A program made the position numbers and the translations under genes. The notes under the pieces were generated by a model. That model saw nothing but the letters and a program-made list of their open reading frames with translations, was not told where the DNA came from and ran no database searches. This document shows positions 13,631 to 26,300 of a DNA stretch of 64,000 bases, one piece after another. Each line of letters starts with the position of its first letter. Within the stretch, counting starts at the first letter, position 1. Source of the DNA: Rachycentron canadum (Eukaryota; Chordata; Actinopteri; Carangiformes; Rachycentridae); assembly GCA_038496675.1 (NCBI GenBank), contig CM076661.1:15653218-15717217 (forward strand), read 5' to 3'.

Positions 13631-16600
13631 CTGTGTCTTGATTTCGTAAATGTTTCATCTAAGTGGTATTTTCATAATTGCGTCTGCTTATTGAGTCTAA
13701 TTTATATCATGATGCAGTTTAAACTTTCCCTTCAAAGAGAGTGAGATGGAACTGATTAATATGATAAAACTGATCATTTCAAGCCAAACTGATAAGTGCG
13801 TCTGTTCACAAATATATGAACACCCATCGGCGTTTACCACTCTGCGATATGAATATAGAAATTACGGACAGCACATGAATGCAGCGTTTGATGTAGGTAG
13901 TTTCTGTGAGTTCACCGCCCTCATTTGAAACTGGAGGCGTGCACCAAACAGTGTGGTACTAGTTTATGGTTTGTTACTCCTGAAACATGGATGCAGGGAC
14001 GCACTGGTTGGTCAACTGTAGGTCTGATGTGTTACAGTTAAATAACACTTCATAATTGTGTTTTAAACGTATTATTTATGATGGGTGACAGAACACATAT
14101 AATAAATTAACCTGACATGGCTTAAAATCATTCGTATGATACTATTGGAGCTGGATTAGTTGAATCGTCGTTGCATTGACCAAGTACTGTAAATAATACC
14201 AGGCATGAGAAACATTAGAAACAGTAGACTTTTTTCTTACCATTGAGCTGACTGTGACTCACCACTGCTCTCTGTTGGTGCCTTGCTTCTTTGCAAGTCA
14301 GCAGTAGTATTGGGCTGCCTTACCTTCATCCTCACACTGCCACACACACGTTTACAATAATACTTCACATTGTACAATCTCATCAACTAACTTAGAAAAA
14401 CATCTCTAGTCCAATAATGTAATGAAACTGGATTTTAGGCTGTAATGAGTCTGGCAACTGTCACAACTACGGCAGAAAATTCACAACAATCTGAAGAACC
14501 AAATTGGAAAGATATTAATAATATATTATAATTTATTGTGTTTTATATTTATTGTATTAAGGGTATTCATTTTTTGAATACTCACCATTAGTCTGTCAAC
14601 TAACTAAGTAACTGAGACTTCTTTAAATGGAAATAAAACAAAAAGTAGACAAACTGATGGGTGTTTTAAATTCGAGGAACCCCTTAAAAACTTCTTGGAC
14701 AGAGATGTTTTTTTGTTGAAATGATGTATGTACTCTATAATCATAGGCACAATCATATAGGCTAGGTATGATCCTAAAAAAAACATGCATTAGACCAAAC
14801 AAAATGTTGTTTGCCTTCTCTTGCCTCACACTGTTTTACATTACCACATAAGTCAGATTATGGTTCAACCTGTGTGCAGGACAGAAAAAAAAGATCCATA
14901 TTAAAAGGGTTTCCAGAAAATAAAAGAGAAAGAATAACATCTTTAGTGGACAGAGGTAAAGTTCCTTTACTGTAACACATTGCAAGAGTTCCAACTCCAG
15001 TAAGTTTTAGCTATATGCCTTTATGAAGAGAGCTAGATGTTTTATAATCATGGATTTTGACATTAAGTAACCTTTCCTGCCCTATTGCTTTTCAACAATG
15101 TGAAACACACCTTTCATTGGAGAGTCCCAGTCTTTCCCATCACTCTACTACAGCTGGAAGCTGTTGTATACGCTGCACTGTAATCAGCTGCAGATTAAAG
15201 TTCAGCTCTTATTAAACTTTGGCAATGCACCAATTTGCTTTCAGGGAAAAAAAGCGCTGGAAGCCACAATACAGTGCTATACAACAATTTCTTCTTCTTC
15301 TTCTCATTCTCCTAGTTCGAACATGCTGGTTATTCTGATATTTTGAATAAAAGTCTTTACAGTTAAGTTAATTCAACTATTTTTTAAATTACTAAAATTG
15401 GAAAATCATATATTTTTACCACTTCCAAGACAAGTAAGTTTGGTGATGACTGATGGATGGGATGAGTGAAGATTTTACTGGAGGGTTTGGGTGGAGACTA
15501 TGCAACATGTCCCTGTGTAAGTTAGCCTTTGAAACTGTTATACTTCTCATATCCTTCAAGACAGAGATGTACAATATGTTGGTGTATGTTGTTAGCAGGC
15601 ATTGTAAACATTTCTGACTACAGCAAATGGGGGAGTCCGAGCCACGTCCAGTTCTCACGGGAGTAGGCTGGATTGAAGGGGATCTGTGGAATTCAGGGGA
15701 GGTCCTCCCTGAGAGGATTAAGTGAATCATGAGATTGTTGTTGCGATGAGGCGGACGGATGGAGGGAGTGTTTGGTCTGCTTAGGAAGAGAGGGCCCAAG
15801 CCTTAAGGTTGAGTGAGGGAGGGTGAGACCTGAGGAATGGATGCAAAACTGGAAGAATAGATTTGGCTACTCTTGCTTGGTTGTTAAATTAGAATTACAG
15901 AAAAAAGTTCACACTTCCTCATGGAAAAAGGTCACCTTTCTTTATCATAATGACCAAGCATCAGAGCAGGATCAATGTCTTTACCCATGGCCCCAAAAAA
16001 CTCTAACATTAAAACAAAGACTTGTAAAAATAAGCAAACTCCACATAATCTGCTTCGTATCCTGAATCAACATTTATTTCGGCCTCAAAATACAGGAAGT
16101 CTAGATTTGACATTGTATATTATTCTGGGATCTACATTAAGGTTGAGCTAATAATGTCATATAAACAAAGGCAGGCATGTGCAACAACAGCACAGGAAGT
16201 TATCCACTTCACTATCTGAGATGACAGGATATGAATGGTTTAAGATATTGTGATAAGACAAATAAACCTACTTCCTGATACTGACAGGTTTGCTGTCTGA
16301 ACACTGAACAGATTTACTGTTGGAAAGGAAATGTGAAATACCCTAAAACCACCTTGTGCATCTGTCTCACATATGCTATATACGCTTTCCCGTGTGGTTT
16401 TGTCGAATTCATACCTATTGTATATATGCACCATAATTACCACTCTGAATGTTATTTGCAAGTGTTTTGAGGCTGTTTCCATATAAATCTATACAGAACA
16501 TATTACCAGCTTTGAGCTTGCAATATATTTTTGTACTTTGGAAATTGGGGTAAAAATATTGGAAATCATGGCATTTTAACAACACAGCACATCTTTTTTT

Positions 16601-17066
16601 TTTGTTAACGCTTCTTCCTCATCTCTGACAGAAGTGGATCAGATCCTAGACATTAGCATTGACACTAAGATGCCTCCTTACAGAGTAAATGAGGGGTTTA
16701 GACTGAAATAAAGAGAGCAGTGTGGTAAAAAACACACAGAAGATCCTGTGTGCTCATCTCATTGCTGGGGACTGCAGGCTTAAAAATGAAGCCATCAGTC
16801 TTAAAGTCGCTTATGAGACAAAGAAAATATTTTTCATATATACTCATAAGACAAAATATAGAAACTTTTACTTATTCAGGCATACATTTCAAATTAAAAT
16901 ATGAAATCTTTCATAGGATCACTTTCTCCATGTTATATGTTCTCTGCAATTGGCACTCTGGCAATTGATGTGTTGGTACCTACGCTGCAGTAAATGCCAA
17001 TCTAAGAGCTGAAAACATCTACCACAGTGAAATATCAAAAGAAACAGAAGCGTATGCTGGGATAGT
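13631..17066. other. Intergenic region between cnksr3 and qpct
   Basis: No recognisable gene. It should contain the qpct 3' UTR next to 17066. No AATAAA was seen close to the stop on the minus strand; the clearest minus-strand AATAAA is about 1 kb away, at 16073-16078. The longest open frame is on the minus strand, 15416-15799 (127 codons); it matches no family I know and lacks splice or domain support. A short TTC tract lies near 15288-15303. Confidence 0.6.
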
Positions 17067-20000
17067 TTATGGTGCGTTCTGTGGGTTTGAAGCAACTGAA
17101 GGGATGACTGGTCTGGCATTGAGGTACTCCAGTACAAAGACCTGAAAGATCTTGTTGAGGTTCTGGATGGTGGAGCGATCCAGGTTCTGTTCATTGTCAT
17201 CAAATGTGTGCCACACAGATGGGAAGGGGGAGGGGATAAGGTGGAGGATACGTACACCTGACAGAAAAACAGGATGGAGATCAACCCACAGAGGAAGCAG
17301 AATATATGTAATAATTTTTGCATTTGTTTTGGTAGTTGGTGTGTATACCTCTCTTTAGGAATGGTACATGATCATCTTGTATGTGGCCAACAGGTCGATC
17401 AGGCCAGAAATACTGCACACTGTAAGGATGATTCACCAGCTGGTTCATGGAGTGGAGTCGCATTTCTGAGGAGACATGGAGAGAAAAAGTGCATGTGTAA
17501 ATTCATTTTGAAGAAAAAAAACATACTTCTATATAATTTATTAGTAATTTAAAAATAAAGAATTAGATGATGCACATCATTTAGACTGTTGCAGCGGTTT
17601 GATAAGTTTGGATTGACGGCACTGCCAACACAAGCAAACAAAATCTCACAACTGAGTTTTGCTAAGTGTTGCTAAATTCTGATCGATGCATGGATTAAGT
17701 GACTGTGAACTATTGTGAAAAGCAATGACAGAAACACAAATAAATAATTATGACATGTTTAAAAAACCAAACGTCTTTCTCACTGATAGAAAACAGCATT
17801 AATGAAGGAGCCATTTGCACACAGGCTTTCAGGTCCAGATGATAATGACTTGTAATTACAGCTACTCATCGATGATTTATAGATGTTCGTGGCACACCTT
17901 CAGCGAAGCAAAGACACACATAGTACCAATAACAGGAACATGTTGCATCATTTACCAATGTTCTGCAGTCTGGAGAGCCAGCGTGTTGTGCTGGGGAACT
18001 GGTTGCCAAAGTATGGTCCAGGACCCCCGATCAGGTCCAGCAGCACAAACAGATCCTGGAGAAGAAGTAACATACTCACATTAGACTACTGCAAGACACA
18101 CCTGCCGGTCTGTTCACATGCATGCACACACAAGTACACAGACTAGATACTGTCTGCTTTATCTCTGTCAGTCCACATAGGAACGTCTCCATTTGTTGAT
18201 AAACAGTTGCACTATCTCAGCATTGCTATGATAAAGAAACATATATCAATTAATGTGACGTGTTTTTATCATAGACTGTATAATAAATGATGTTTGACAT
18301 CAGGGCACCCAAACCTCCGAAAAATAAAATGAGTGGTATGTGAGCGTTCCCACATACCACATTCCCCAAAATACAGAACTATTTCTGACGTGCCTTCCCA
18401 ATTAAGGTGTCTGTGTGGGCTCTGTGTGTGTGAGAGGAGATTAGGGCAAAGTAGATTGTACTTAGATTGATGTGGGCTAAGATTATCTTGAGTGTGGTGA
18501 TTAAGTGATAATGCAAATCTCAGGTGGGTTAGACAGAGAAGGATGAGCAGCACTTATACATACTATGCCATGTAGTTGGTTGGTGCCTGTGGCTCCGGCA
18601 GGGTGCGGGGTGCTCTCCATCTTCTGGGCCAGGTGGCGGGAGCCGTACAGGGAGTCTGCGGGGGTCCATTGGAAAAGGGCCTCCTCTCCGTCAAAGAAGA
18701 TCAACTGCAGGGTCAAGTTGGGGCTGGAGCTCTACATGGGAGGTAAACATAATATATTGCAGTCATTTGCAACTGTAGTTTCCATTCCAAGAGCTTTGCT
18801 GCCCTCTAGTGGTTTTGAGATGACAGTGACACAAAAACAGCCTTTTTTTTTTACATTAACTATTAATTTCATTCCTTTCATTCAACAAAAATATGCTTCT
18901 GTAATGCAAAATTTACAAATTTAGATTATGTGTCCCTGTCTGTGGAAGCAAATGTATTTGTATTCAGTAGGACTCCTATTCCCACAGTGACCTTGGTGAC
19001 AGACAGCTGAGCTGAGTTTGAGGAACATGTCCCCTGGCTGATCTCCCTGTCACAGCCCTGTCACTGTCCACCCAATGGCAAGCACAATGAATACTAAGTC
19101 TATTGCTTATGCATCATTTGTGAAAACAACAATATAACACAGTTGAAGACAAATTTATGTCAATTACTTTATGACAGAACCAATAATCATCACTTATGTA
19201 TTTGAAAGGTTGTTTCTGCTGCAGTTGAGTTTCACCATAGACATTTGCAGAGGTTTGTTCAGGGATGTCTCATTTAAACATGAGTCTTTTTATGAGAGAT
19301 TTTATTTAGGTTTAAGTGGAAGTTTGTTTAGGAAAACACATTCTTATTGAATGGCTCAATGACAGGAGGATGATGACGTCATCTTTTCCCCACAAAGGTC
19401 TGCATTTGACTATTGTCGACTATTTTAATGCCATAAATATGTAATCCATCTGTAGATTTTCTTATTCAGTACTGGTCTTTTCATGAGGTTTGTCATAAGT
19501 CATAAGCCAAAACCAACAACAAATTGATCCTATTAATTGTCATTGTAACCAAAGCCTGATAAACCTGTGAGTTAGCCTCCTCTGATGTGCTCTGTTATTA
19601 CCCAGAACATGGACACTTTATTTACACACCCATATGTTACCTAATTGAGAAGCAGTTTGCATACTGGAGGGATGTTGAAATATATAGTACACATGGGGTT
19701 ACAGACAAATGCAAACTACAGTATACTGTAGATTTAAGTTAGTTCACTACCTTATGAGCTTTCAGTTCTTCATCCAGAGCTCGTGCCACCTCCAGCATCA
19801 TGGCACAGGGGACAGCAGAGTCAGTAGCGCCTTGGAACTCCCTCCCGTGCCACTGAGGTGGATAGTACTTTGAGTCATAGTGACAGGCCAGAACCAGGCG
19901 GCGGTTGGCGGCTGGGTTGAGTGTGGCAATAAGGTTGGTGAAGGGCAAGGGGCCATAGGGTGTTTGTGACATAAACCTGTCCTCTGTCATTTCCCAGCCT

Positions 20001-22696
20001 GCTCCAAGGGAACCAAGGGTTGTTTTGATATGCTGAAAGAAAGATGAACACAAACAAAACACACACACAAAAGAAAAGGGCTGATTTAGACCTGTTGCTT
20101 CGCTGTTTTCAGGAATGAAACAATATTTTGTGATTACCTCTCGAACTGGATGTATTTCCTACTGAAATATCTTGGGGCAAGATATCTGCTGATTATGTTG
20201 TTGTCAGTGAACGTTGTTGTCAGTTGTCATAGCTTTGCGGATCACAACACACTGTATGTGGTCTAGCCATGGTAGATAAACTCACCTCTTGCACAGCCTG
20301 GCTGCCTGCAGAGCCTGGGTACCTGGTAACAAGCAGTGGCCTCAGATCCCTCTGCCACATCTGCTCCAGGTCAGTGTGAGACAGGGCAGTACGGATCTCA
20401 TTTTGCGTTAGTGTGACGGCTCGGTGCCTTAGCTGAGCAGGAGCAGAAGAGGCAAAGATAACACAACATGGATGAGAGATTGAATTGGGTTTAATTTAAA
20501 ATTTAGGAAGGAAATAAAAGTGCATAGAGTGACTATGGCAGTGCATATGGATAAAATGCCACTGCCATGAACAGATCACTCTACTGTTAATCGCACAGCA
20601 TACAAAACCAATAATGTAACTGTCACTTCCTCCAGTCTTATTACTAAAAACCACAACAATGGAATTTTTTATTATAATATTACTGAGAGAATCCATGTTA
20701 AACAGGATTATTCACAGTCAGCTTCTATAATATCAACTGCATAACAATGTCTGGAAAAGCCATGCAGAATGTAAAAAAGCAATAATTTGATCTTGTGGTG
20801 AGGTTGTATAAAACACTGTGATTCAGTTGAGCTGTGAAGCTCTCTCTAGCACCTCCCTGCTGTGAGACACAAGGGCCAATTGGAGTTGTGTGAATAGACA
20901 TTGATTTCATGTCAATCGGGGATGTACTGAATTGAGAAGCAAGCAAGAGGCTTTTATTAACATGATATCACTTCCCTTTTGCTCTTGGAAAAAGAACAGA
21001 AGCAAAAGCAAATTAGCCTTTTTGTACAATTTAAGGACCACAATATAGATTTAGATTCACATTTCAAACTGTGTCAATTCAGTGTGTTAGAAAAACATAT
21101 TGATCAGCTAATCCCTTGGCTCTTTTTTCATTTGGTCTCAAAGTTCAATGGCTGAGAACCGCAGTTGTCCTGGTAACCAACTGAACTGACAGGGAGGATG
21201 GAGAGCAGGAGCAGGACGGAGGGAGCTGATGGTGAATATCAAAGCAGAGTAAATGCGAGTGTGTATCTGTTTTGCATCAACAATAAGCATGCTAGTCCTG
21301 GAATTGTCAAGGCGGTAGGAAAGAGAAGCATGCCAGAGTTATCAAATCCATAATTATGATAATTGCTGCAATTAAAGGTGATTTTCATTTCATCATCAGT
21401 TTGACGATGACAATTCATCTGACGATGAATTTATCATCTGATTTGTTTAGTCTAAGGATAAGCAATATGACTAATGAATGAATGACTGAATGTCTGGTCC
21501 ATTATATTTCAGAAAATAGTGAAAAAAAAGTCTCACATAATTTACCAGAACTCACAGAGCTGTCTTCAAAATCCAAAACCCAATTTACAGTAACATAAAT
21601 CAGAGAAAGGCAGGAATTAATCGTACCTGAGAATGATTAGAACCAGAGCCAGAGCCAGAACCAGAACCAGAACCAGTTTGGCATTATTGCTTAATAAATG
21701 ACTAACTCAAAGAATTGATTGAGTTGTTTATTAACTGGCTACTTATCTTGTCTTTGACAAAATTTCTTAAAACATAAGACACTTGTTCATTGTTCTAATT
21801 TGGTTTCACTTTACCTGGACAACAGGAGATACTACATTCTTTTAGTCTTTTCACTGCAACCAAAGTATAAACAGTCATTTATAAACTGTGTTCACAGTAT
21901 GCATTGTGCCTATAATGGCTGACTCATGCATTACTCCTGTAATTACAGAGTGGCTTCTATACAGTGCAAAGGGTGTAATTATGTGGTCACACAGACTAAA
22001 TATAGTCCTCCAAAAACCTGGGGCTCACTGAGTTCAGAGAGGGTTAAAAGGGGGTTCACTTAAGATCTATAAATATCAAGACCTGCAATTGGAGGATCAA
22101 TAATGATGACTGTGCTGCCATAGCAACCAGGCAGAGAGAAGAGGAGAAGAAGATCATAGATGAGGAACACGAGTGGCCAGGCATAGCCAGGTGCATCTCA
22201 TGGGAATTACATAAGTATTACAAAGCTGTGCAAGAGATGGCTTGAATATCATGAATAACTAGGATCATAAATGCAAAAAGCTGACTGTAAAAACGTGTAG
22301 TTTTTACCTCTCTCACAGTAAATAATAGGAGCCTGTTGACCAACATGTTGAAATTAAACATGCACAGACCCCAAAATGTAAGAAAAAAATGAATTAAAGA
22401 TATTTCTCAGACATTTCTCCAATAAAAATTCGGGAAATTAAAAATGCATTTATAATAACAAAAACTCTATTATAATCTATTAGGAGCACAAAAACAGTGC
22501 ACTGTGGCAAGTTTTTAAAAACACGGAGACGGTTTTCTGGTTGCCGGGATGTGGGCTGCAGTTCTGACTACCTGGTAATGTTTTCTTATTGATTTACCTT
22601 CTCTTGTGTCCAGGGGATCCCGGTGGAGCAGTGGATGAATGTCATCCAAATGGCCACAGCGTAAAATAAAGGCATTATGTGGATTCGCTCAGCCAT
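17067..22696 (-). CDS. qpct: Glutaminyl-peptide cyclotransferase, secreted zinc enzyme (complete, 7 exons)
   Basis: Converts N-terminal glutamine (or glutamate) of secreted peptides to pyroglutamate. Coding exons in transcript order: 22598-22696, 20286-20432, 19751-20032, 18564-18731, 17956-18055, 17349-17465, 17067-17257. All junctions are GT-AG and keep frame, giving 367 aa against 361 in human. Residues 1-26 look like a signal peptide. Zinc ligands map to D153 (in GATDSAVPC), E193 (in FFDGEEA) and H321 (in VWHTFDDNE); E192 is the general base and IQDDH (294-298) is kept. The C132 and C158 disulfide pair is kept. Exon 6 (MRLHSMNQLV region) is the most divergent part. A tail of about 15 residues follows the point where human ends (EYLHL). 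The Golgi paralogue QPCTL is the alternative, but the signal-like N terminus and the prkd3 neighbourhood favour QPCT. The gene is divergent from mocs3, 666 bp apart. Introns hold nothing recognised beyond a hairpin in intron 4 and a short hexanucleotide repeat in intron 1. Confidence 0.95.
18333..18360. repeat. Perfect 10-bp hairpin in qpct intron 4
   Basis: GTGGTATGTG (18333-18342) is followed after an 8-base loop by its exact reverse complement CACATACCAC (18351-18360). It lies between qpct exons 4 and 5. No function can be assigned. Confidence 0.75.
21640..21678. repeat. Short hexanucleotide tandem repeat (CCAGAR)n
   Basis: About six copies of a CCAGAG/CCAGAA unit within qpct intron 1 (20433-22597). 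The rest of that intron is unremarkable unique sequence. Confidence 0.8.
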
Positions 22697-23362
22697 CGTT
22701 GTTGTCGCTCCTCTCCACATTCCTGTTGCTTCTCTGTGAAAGCTTACAGATCATGTGAAAGGCAGGAGGGAGGACCCGGGGCTCCTTAAACCACAGCGCG
22801 TCACTACACTGGTGTGTGTGTGTGTGTGTAGTTAGTGAACCACTTGGGTGCCTGTGGACAGTAATGACACAGTGACCTCATGCAGTCCTTTGATAATTGC
22901 TCTTTTTCACCAACAAACCAGCACTCACTGCATACCTGAGGGTCACAGGACAAGCCTAGGCTCATCATGTCTATTGTGTACTGGTCAGCGTTTTTCAACT
23001 GGAGCTCAACATTTTACAGCAAACAAACTATTTTTTTTTTTAATTTTTATTAAATGGACAAAAAATACATAAAAACAATATCTATTAATATGACAAGATA
23101 TTGTTTTGTTTCTTTGGCAGTGAATAAGGCATCGTATTAAATATTTATGTCCTAAATTTTTTCCGTTAAAGTCAGTTCCTTACGTCCGGCGCCTCTACGT
23201 CATCTAGCACGTGGTTTCAATTCACGTGGCCAGCCCGGAAGTCCGCTCCCTAGTCCGCTTCGTGTCAACATCTTTCGTTGAACACGTTAAACGTGCAGCT
23301 GAAGCAGACTGAGGCTTGTTTTGTGATACTACACATTTTCTGTTGCAGCTGCAGCTGCAGCC
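22697..23362. promoter_or_regulatory. Bidirectional promoter between qpct and mocs3
   Basis: The two start codons face away from each other across 666 bases, so both promoters must lie here or overlap. Next to mocs3 there is a cluster of sites: a CRE-like TACGTCAT at 23196-23203, two CACGTG E-boxes at 23208-23213 and 23223-23228, and an ETS-type CCGGAAGT at 23235-23242. This is typical of housekeeping promoters and fits mocs3. Nearer qpct there is a GC-rich patch around 22760-22800 and a short (GT)n at 22811-22829. The part around 23030-23160 is AT-rich. Transcription starts are not visible; the site calls are by motif only. Confidence 0.7.
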
Positions 23363-26300
23363 ATGTCTCAGGAGGTGTCCCGATTGAAAACACAGCTCAA
23401 GGAGCAAGAGAAAGAGATTTCTGCTCTTAGGAATAAACTGGCTCTGCTGGAGAAGGTATGAAAGTTTTACTAAATGTCAACTTGACGTTTATGTATAGCC
23501 CACATCAGCTCTCCACATTTAAAGCCCGTGCCTATAGAAATGAGCTTAATAAGAGTAATATTATAGTATAGTACATTTGAATGTAACTACATATTATACA
23601 GGTTAGCAAACTTTGCTTTTTATTAAAGGTTAACACGTTTGTCCCTGCTACAATCATTTGATACTTCATAGGAGGAGAGCTAACATGATAGCTACTAGGA
23701 AAAAAAAATAGAAACTCCACTGCATATAATGTACTCCATTACACCACCTTTAATCGATTTCTCAATAATAAACATGTAATTGAATTCACACATTTCCAAC
23801 CATGTCAGCAAAACTGAACATCAGTTACAGGCATAGTTGCTTGATTTAAATTTGCATTAGATTGTATTGGTGCACCTAAGGAGGTGCCAAAATATGGAGA
23901 CATTACTGTAGCTCCATATGCCATTCTTCAGGAGGCAAAAGAAAAAAATGTGGACGTAATCTTACAATCCTATGATTTTGAGATAATAAACACATTTTCT
24001 TATTACAATGCACAGAATAGTATTACAAAAAAACCCCAAAAAACAAGCATTTTAGTGTGTGCCAAAAGTAATCCAAACATCCTTATGTTTGACATATTCT
24101 AGTCTGTAGTCTGAAGTATGCTCACTACAATTATTGAGGCAGATAGATTGTTGAGGGCTGTGATAACACCTGGCACTTGTACAAACTTGTTTCCTTTCTA
24201 TTTTGTCTAATAATTCCTGTGGTCTGATCTTAGAGCCATCCCTCAGAACTGGAGCTGCATGACAAAGTCAGACCCCTAACCCCACTGAAGCCCAAACCAG
24301 CCCTCAGCAATGAGGACATCATGCGGTACAGCAGACAGCTCCTTCTTCCTGAGCTGGGTGTACAAGGTGTGGGTGACTACAGGCAGTGTTATTCTAATGA
24401 ATAGCATAGTAAGCATCCTGTCAAGTGAGATTTATGGCAAGACTAAACACAACAGAATCCATCTTAATTGTCCACAGGTCAGCTAAACTTATCCAAGACC
24501 TCAGTGCTGATTGTTGGCTGTGGAGGTCTAGGCTGCCCCCTGGCACAGTACCTTGCAGCAGCAGGCATCGGTAGGTAATCTGGTTGATTAATGTACAGCA
24601 TGACCCCTTGCTAAATGTGTCAAATCATTAACCCTCCTATAGTTGTACTAATAGGTGTAAGTTATTGTCGAGATGTCAACTCTTTGTATTTTCCCGTAGG
24701 CAGAATCTAAAATGAACAATCTAGCTCACCTCGAAGGAACTAGTAAACTAAATAAATGTACCTGTAGGGGAGAGATTTGCACCTGTAATTACTCATTTAC
24801 ATTTCTCAAAGAAATGTTTAATGAATGAAATCAGGTGTATTTACTGCAGACGAGTATGTGAGCCTTTCATTTAAGACTAAGCAGTCAACTACGCTTTGGC
24901 TTTTTAACTAACTGGAATAAATATACAAAATTTGAAAAGTCATTGACCAAAGACCATAGATAAAAAGTGCTGCTCAGGTCACACACTTTGGTAAATTTGA
25001 GTTTAATGGCCATGGTTTGCCAATGTTATCTGGGTTTGTTATTTACTCTAAAGCCTTTCTGACTGACTTGTTCGTCTCCAGGGCGCCTGGGCCTGCTTGA
25101 CTATGACGAGGTGGAGCTCAGTAATTTGCACAGACAGGTGCTACATGGGGAAGAGAACCAGGGCCAAGCCAAGGCTCTGTCTGCTGCCAGAGCAGTTAGA
25201 AGGTATTGACCCGTACCTGTAGACATTTCTTAAAAAAATTACACTTTGTGTGGGACAGCAAGCAGCAGTAGTTGTCAAATCAACTTTATCGTCTAGTACA
25301 ACAAAAGTGTTTGAGAACATTTGAGAAATGAAATCCTGCTCAATTGTGCCAAAACTTCTCAAGTGGGCCTGAAACATTATTATTATATGTTATTAGTAAA
25401 TTAGATAATATTAGTAGATGTTGTGTAACCATGATAAGTGGTGTATTTATGTGCTTTTTGTGACCCTCTGGTTGCTATGTAATGTATGCTGGCGCGCTCC
25501 TGTCTCACCACAGGTTATATTTGGTTGTGTATTTCTCCTTAGTCTGCAAATATTGTGTAAACATGTTATTTTAGAGACAGCTGTTTTGTGTGCCTTTCTC
25601 CCTCACAGTGGGCCTACTGTGGTTAGCATGCACATTGTATAGCTGTGGCCACATGAGGGCATCATTTCACTGACTTTTCACTTAGTACAGTGTTTTGATG
25701 CGGTGTCACACATACAAAACAAAATCTTGTTCGATGTTCAGTTTTGCTGCGTGCTTAATGCAATATTATTTATGTGTTTGGGTTAGACAGACAGGATTAA
25801 GAGGCAGAGAAGAGAGAGGGGGCTGACATGTGACTCAGATCCCATGTCAGATTCAAAGCTCACATGTTGTTTTGCAATTTACTCTTGGTTTAACTTAAAC
25901 ACTAGTATGATTAGGGTTTTTTAAGGTCAATAATAATACTGATCTCTTATTCATATTATCATTAAACCTGCTAAATATGGAGGACCAAGGAAACTAGGAA
26001 ACTAATCACTATTTTTGAATGTGACTTATTGTCTACAGGTTGAACTCCACTGTAGAGTGTATTTCCTACCACCTGCAGCTATCGTCAGAGAATGCCTTGC
26101 AACTCATTCAACAGTATCCTGCTGCAAAGTCCTCAACCTACATCTGTTACGCAGACCTGCCTCTGGTTAATTCTTTGTCATGAATATTTCTTACAGCTGC
26201 CATCCACTAAACCCTATTCAAGCTTATGATTTGATCACTAGAAGCCTTACAAGCAATCTATTATATTAATAAACTCTATGATACCACCTTGACTTTGCTG

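Noticed and set aside
15416..15799. 127-codon minus-strand open frame between cnksr3 and qpct
   Set aside because: It could be an old transposon fragment or a lncRNA, but I recognise no reverse transcriptase, transposase or other motif, so no gene is called.
17067..22696. Calling the cyclotransferase QPCTL instead of QPCT
   Set aside because: The N terminus looks like a cleavable signal peptide and the neighbour is prkd3, as for human QPCT; a phylogeny would settle it.
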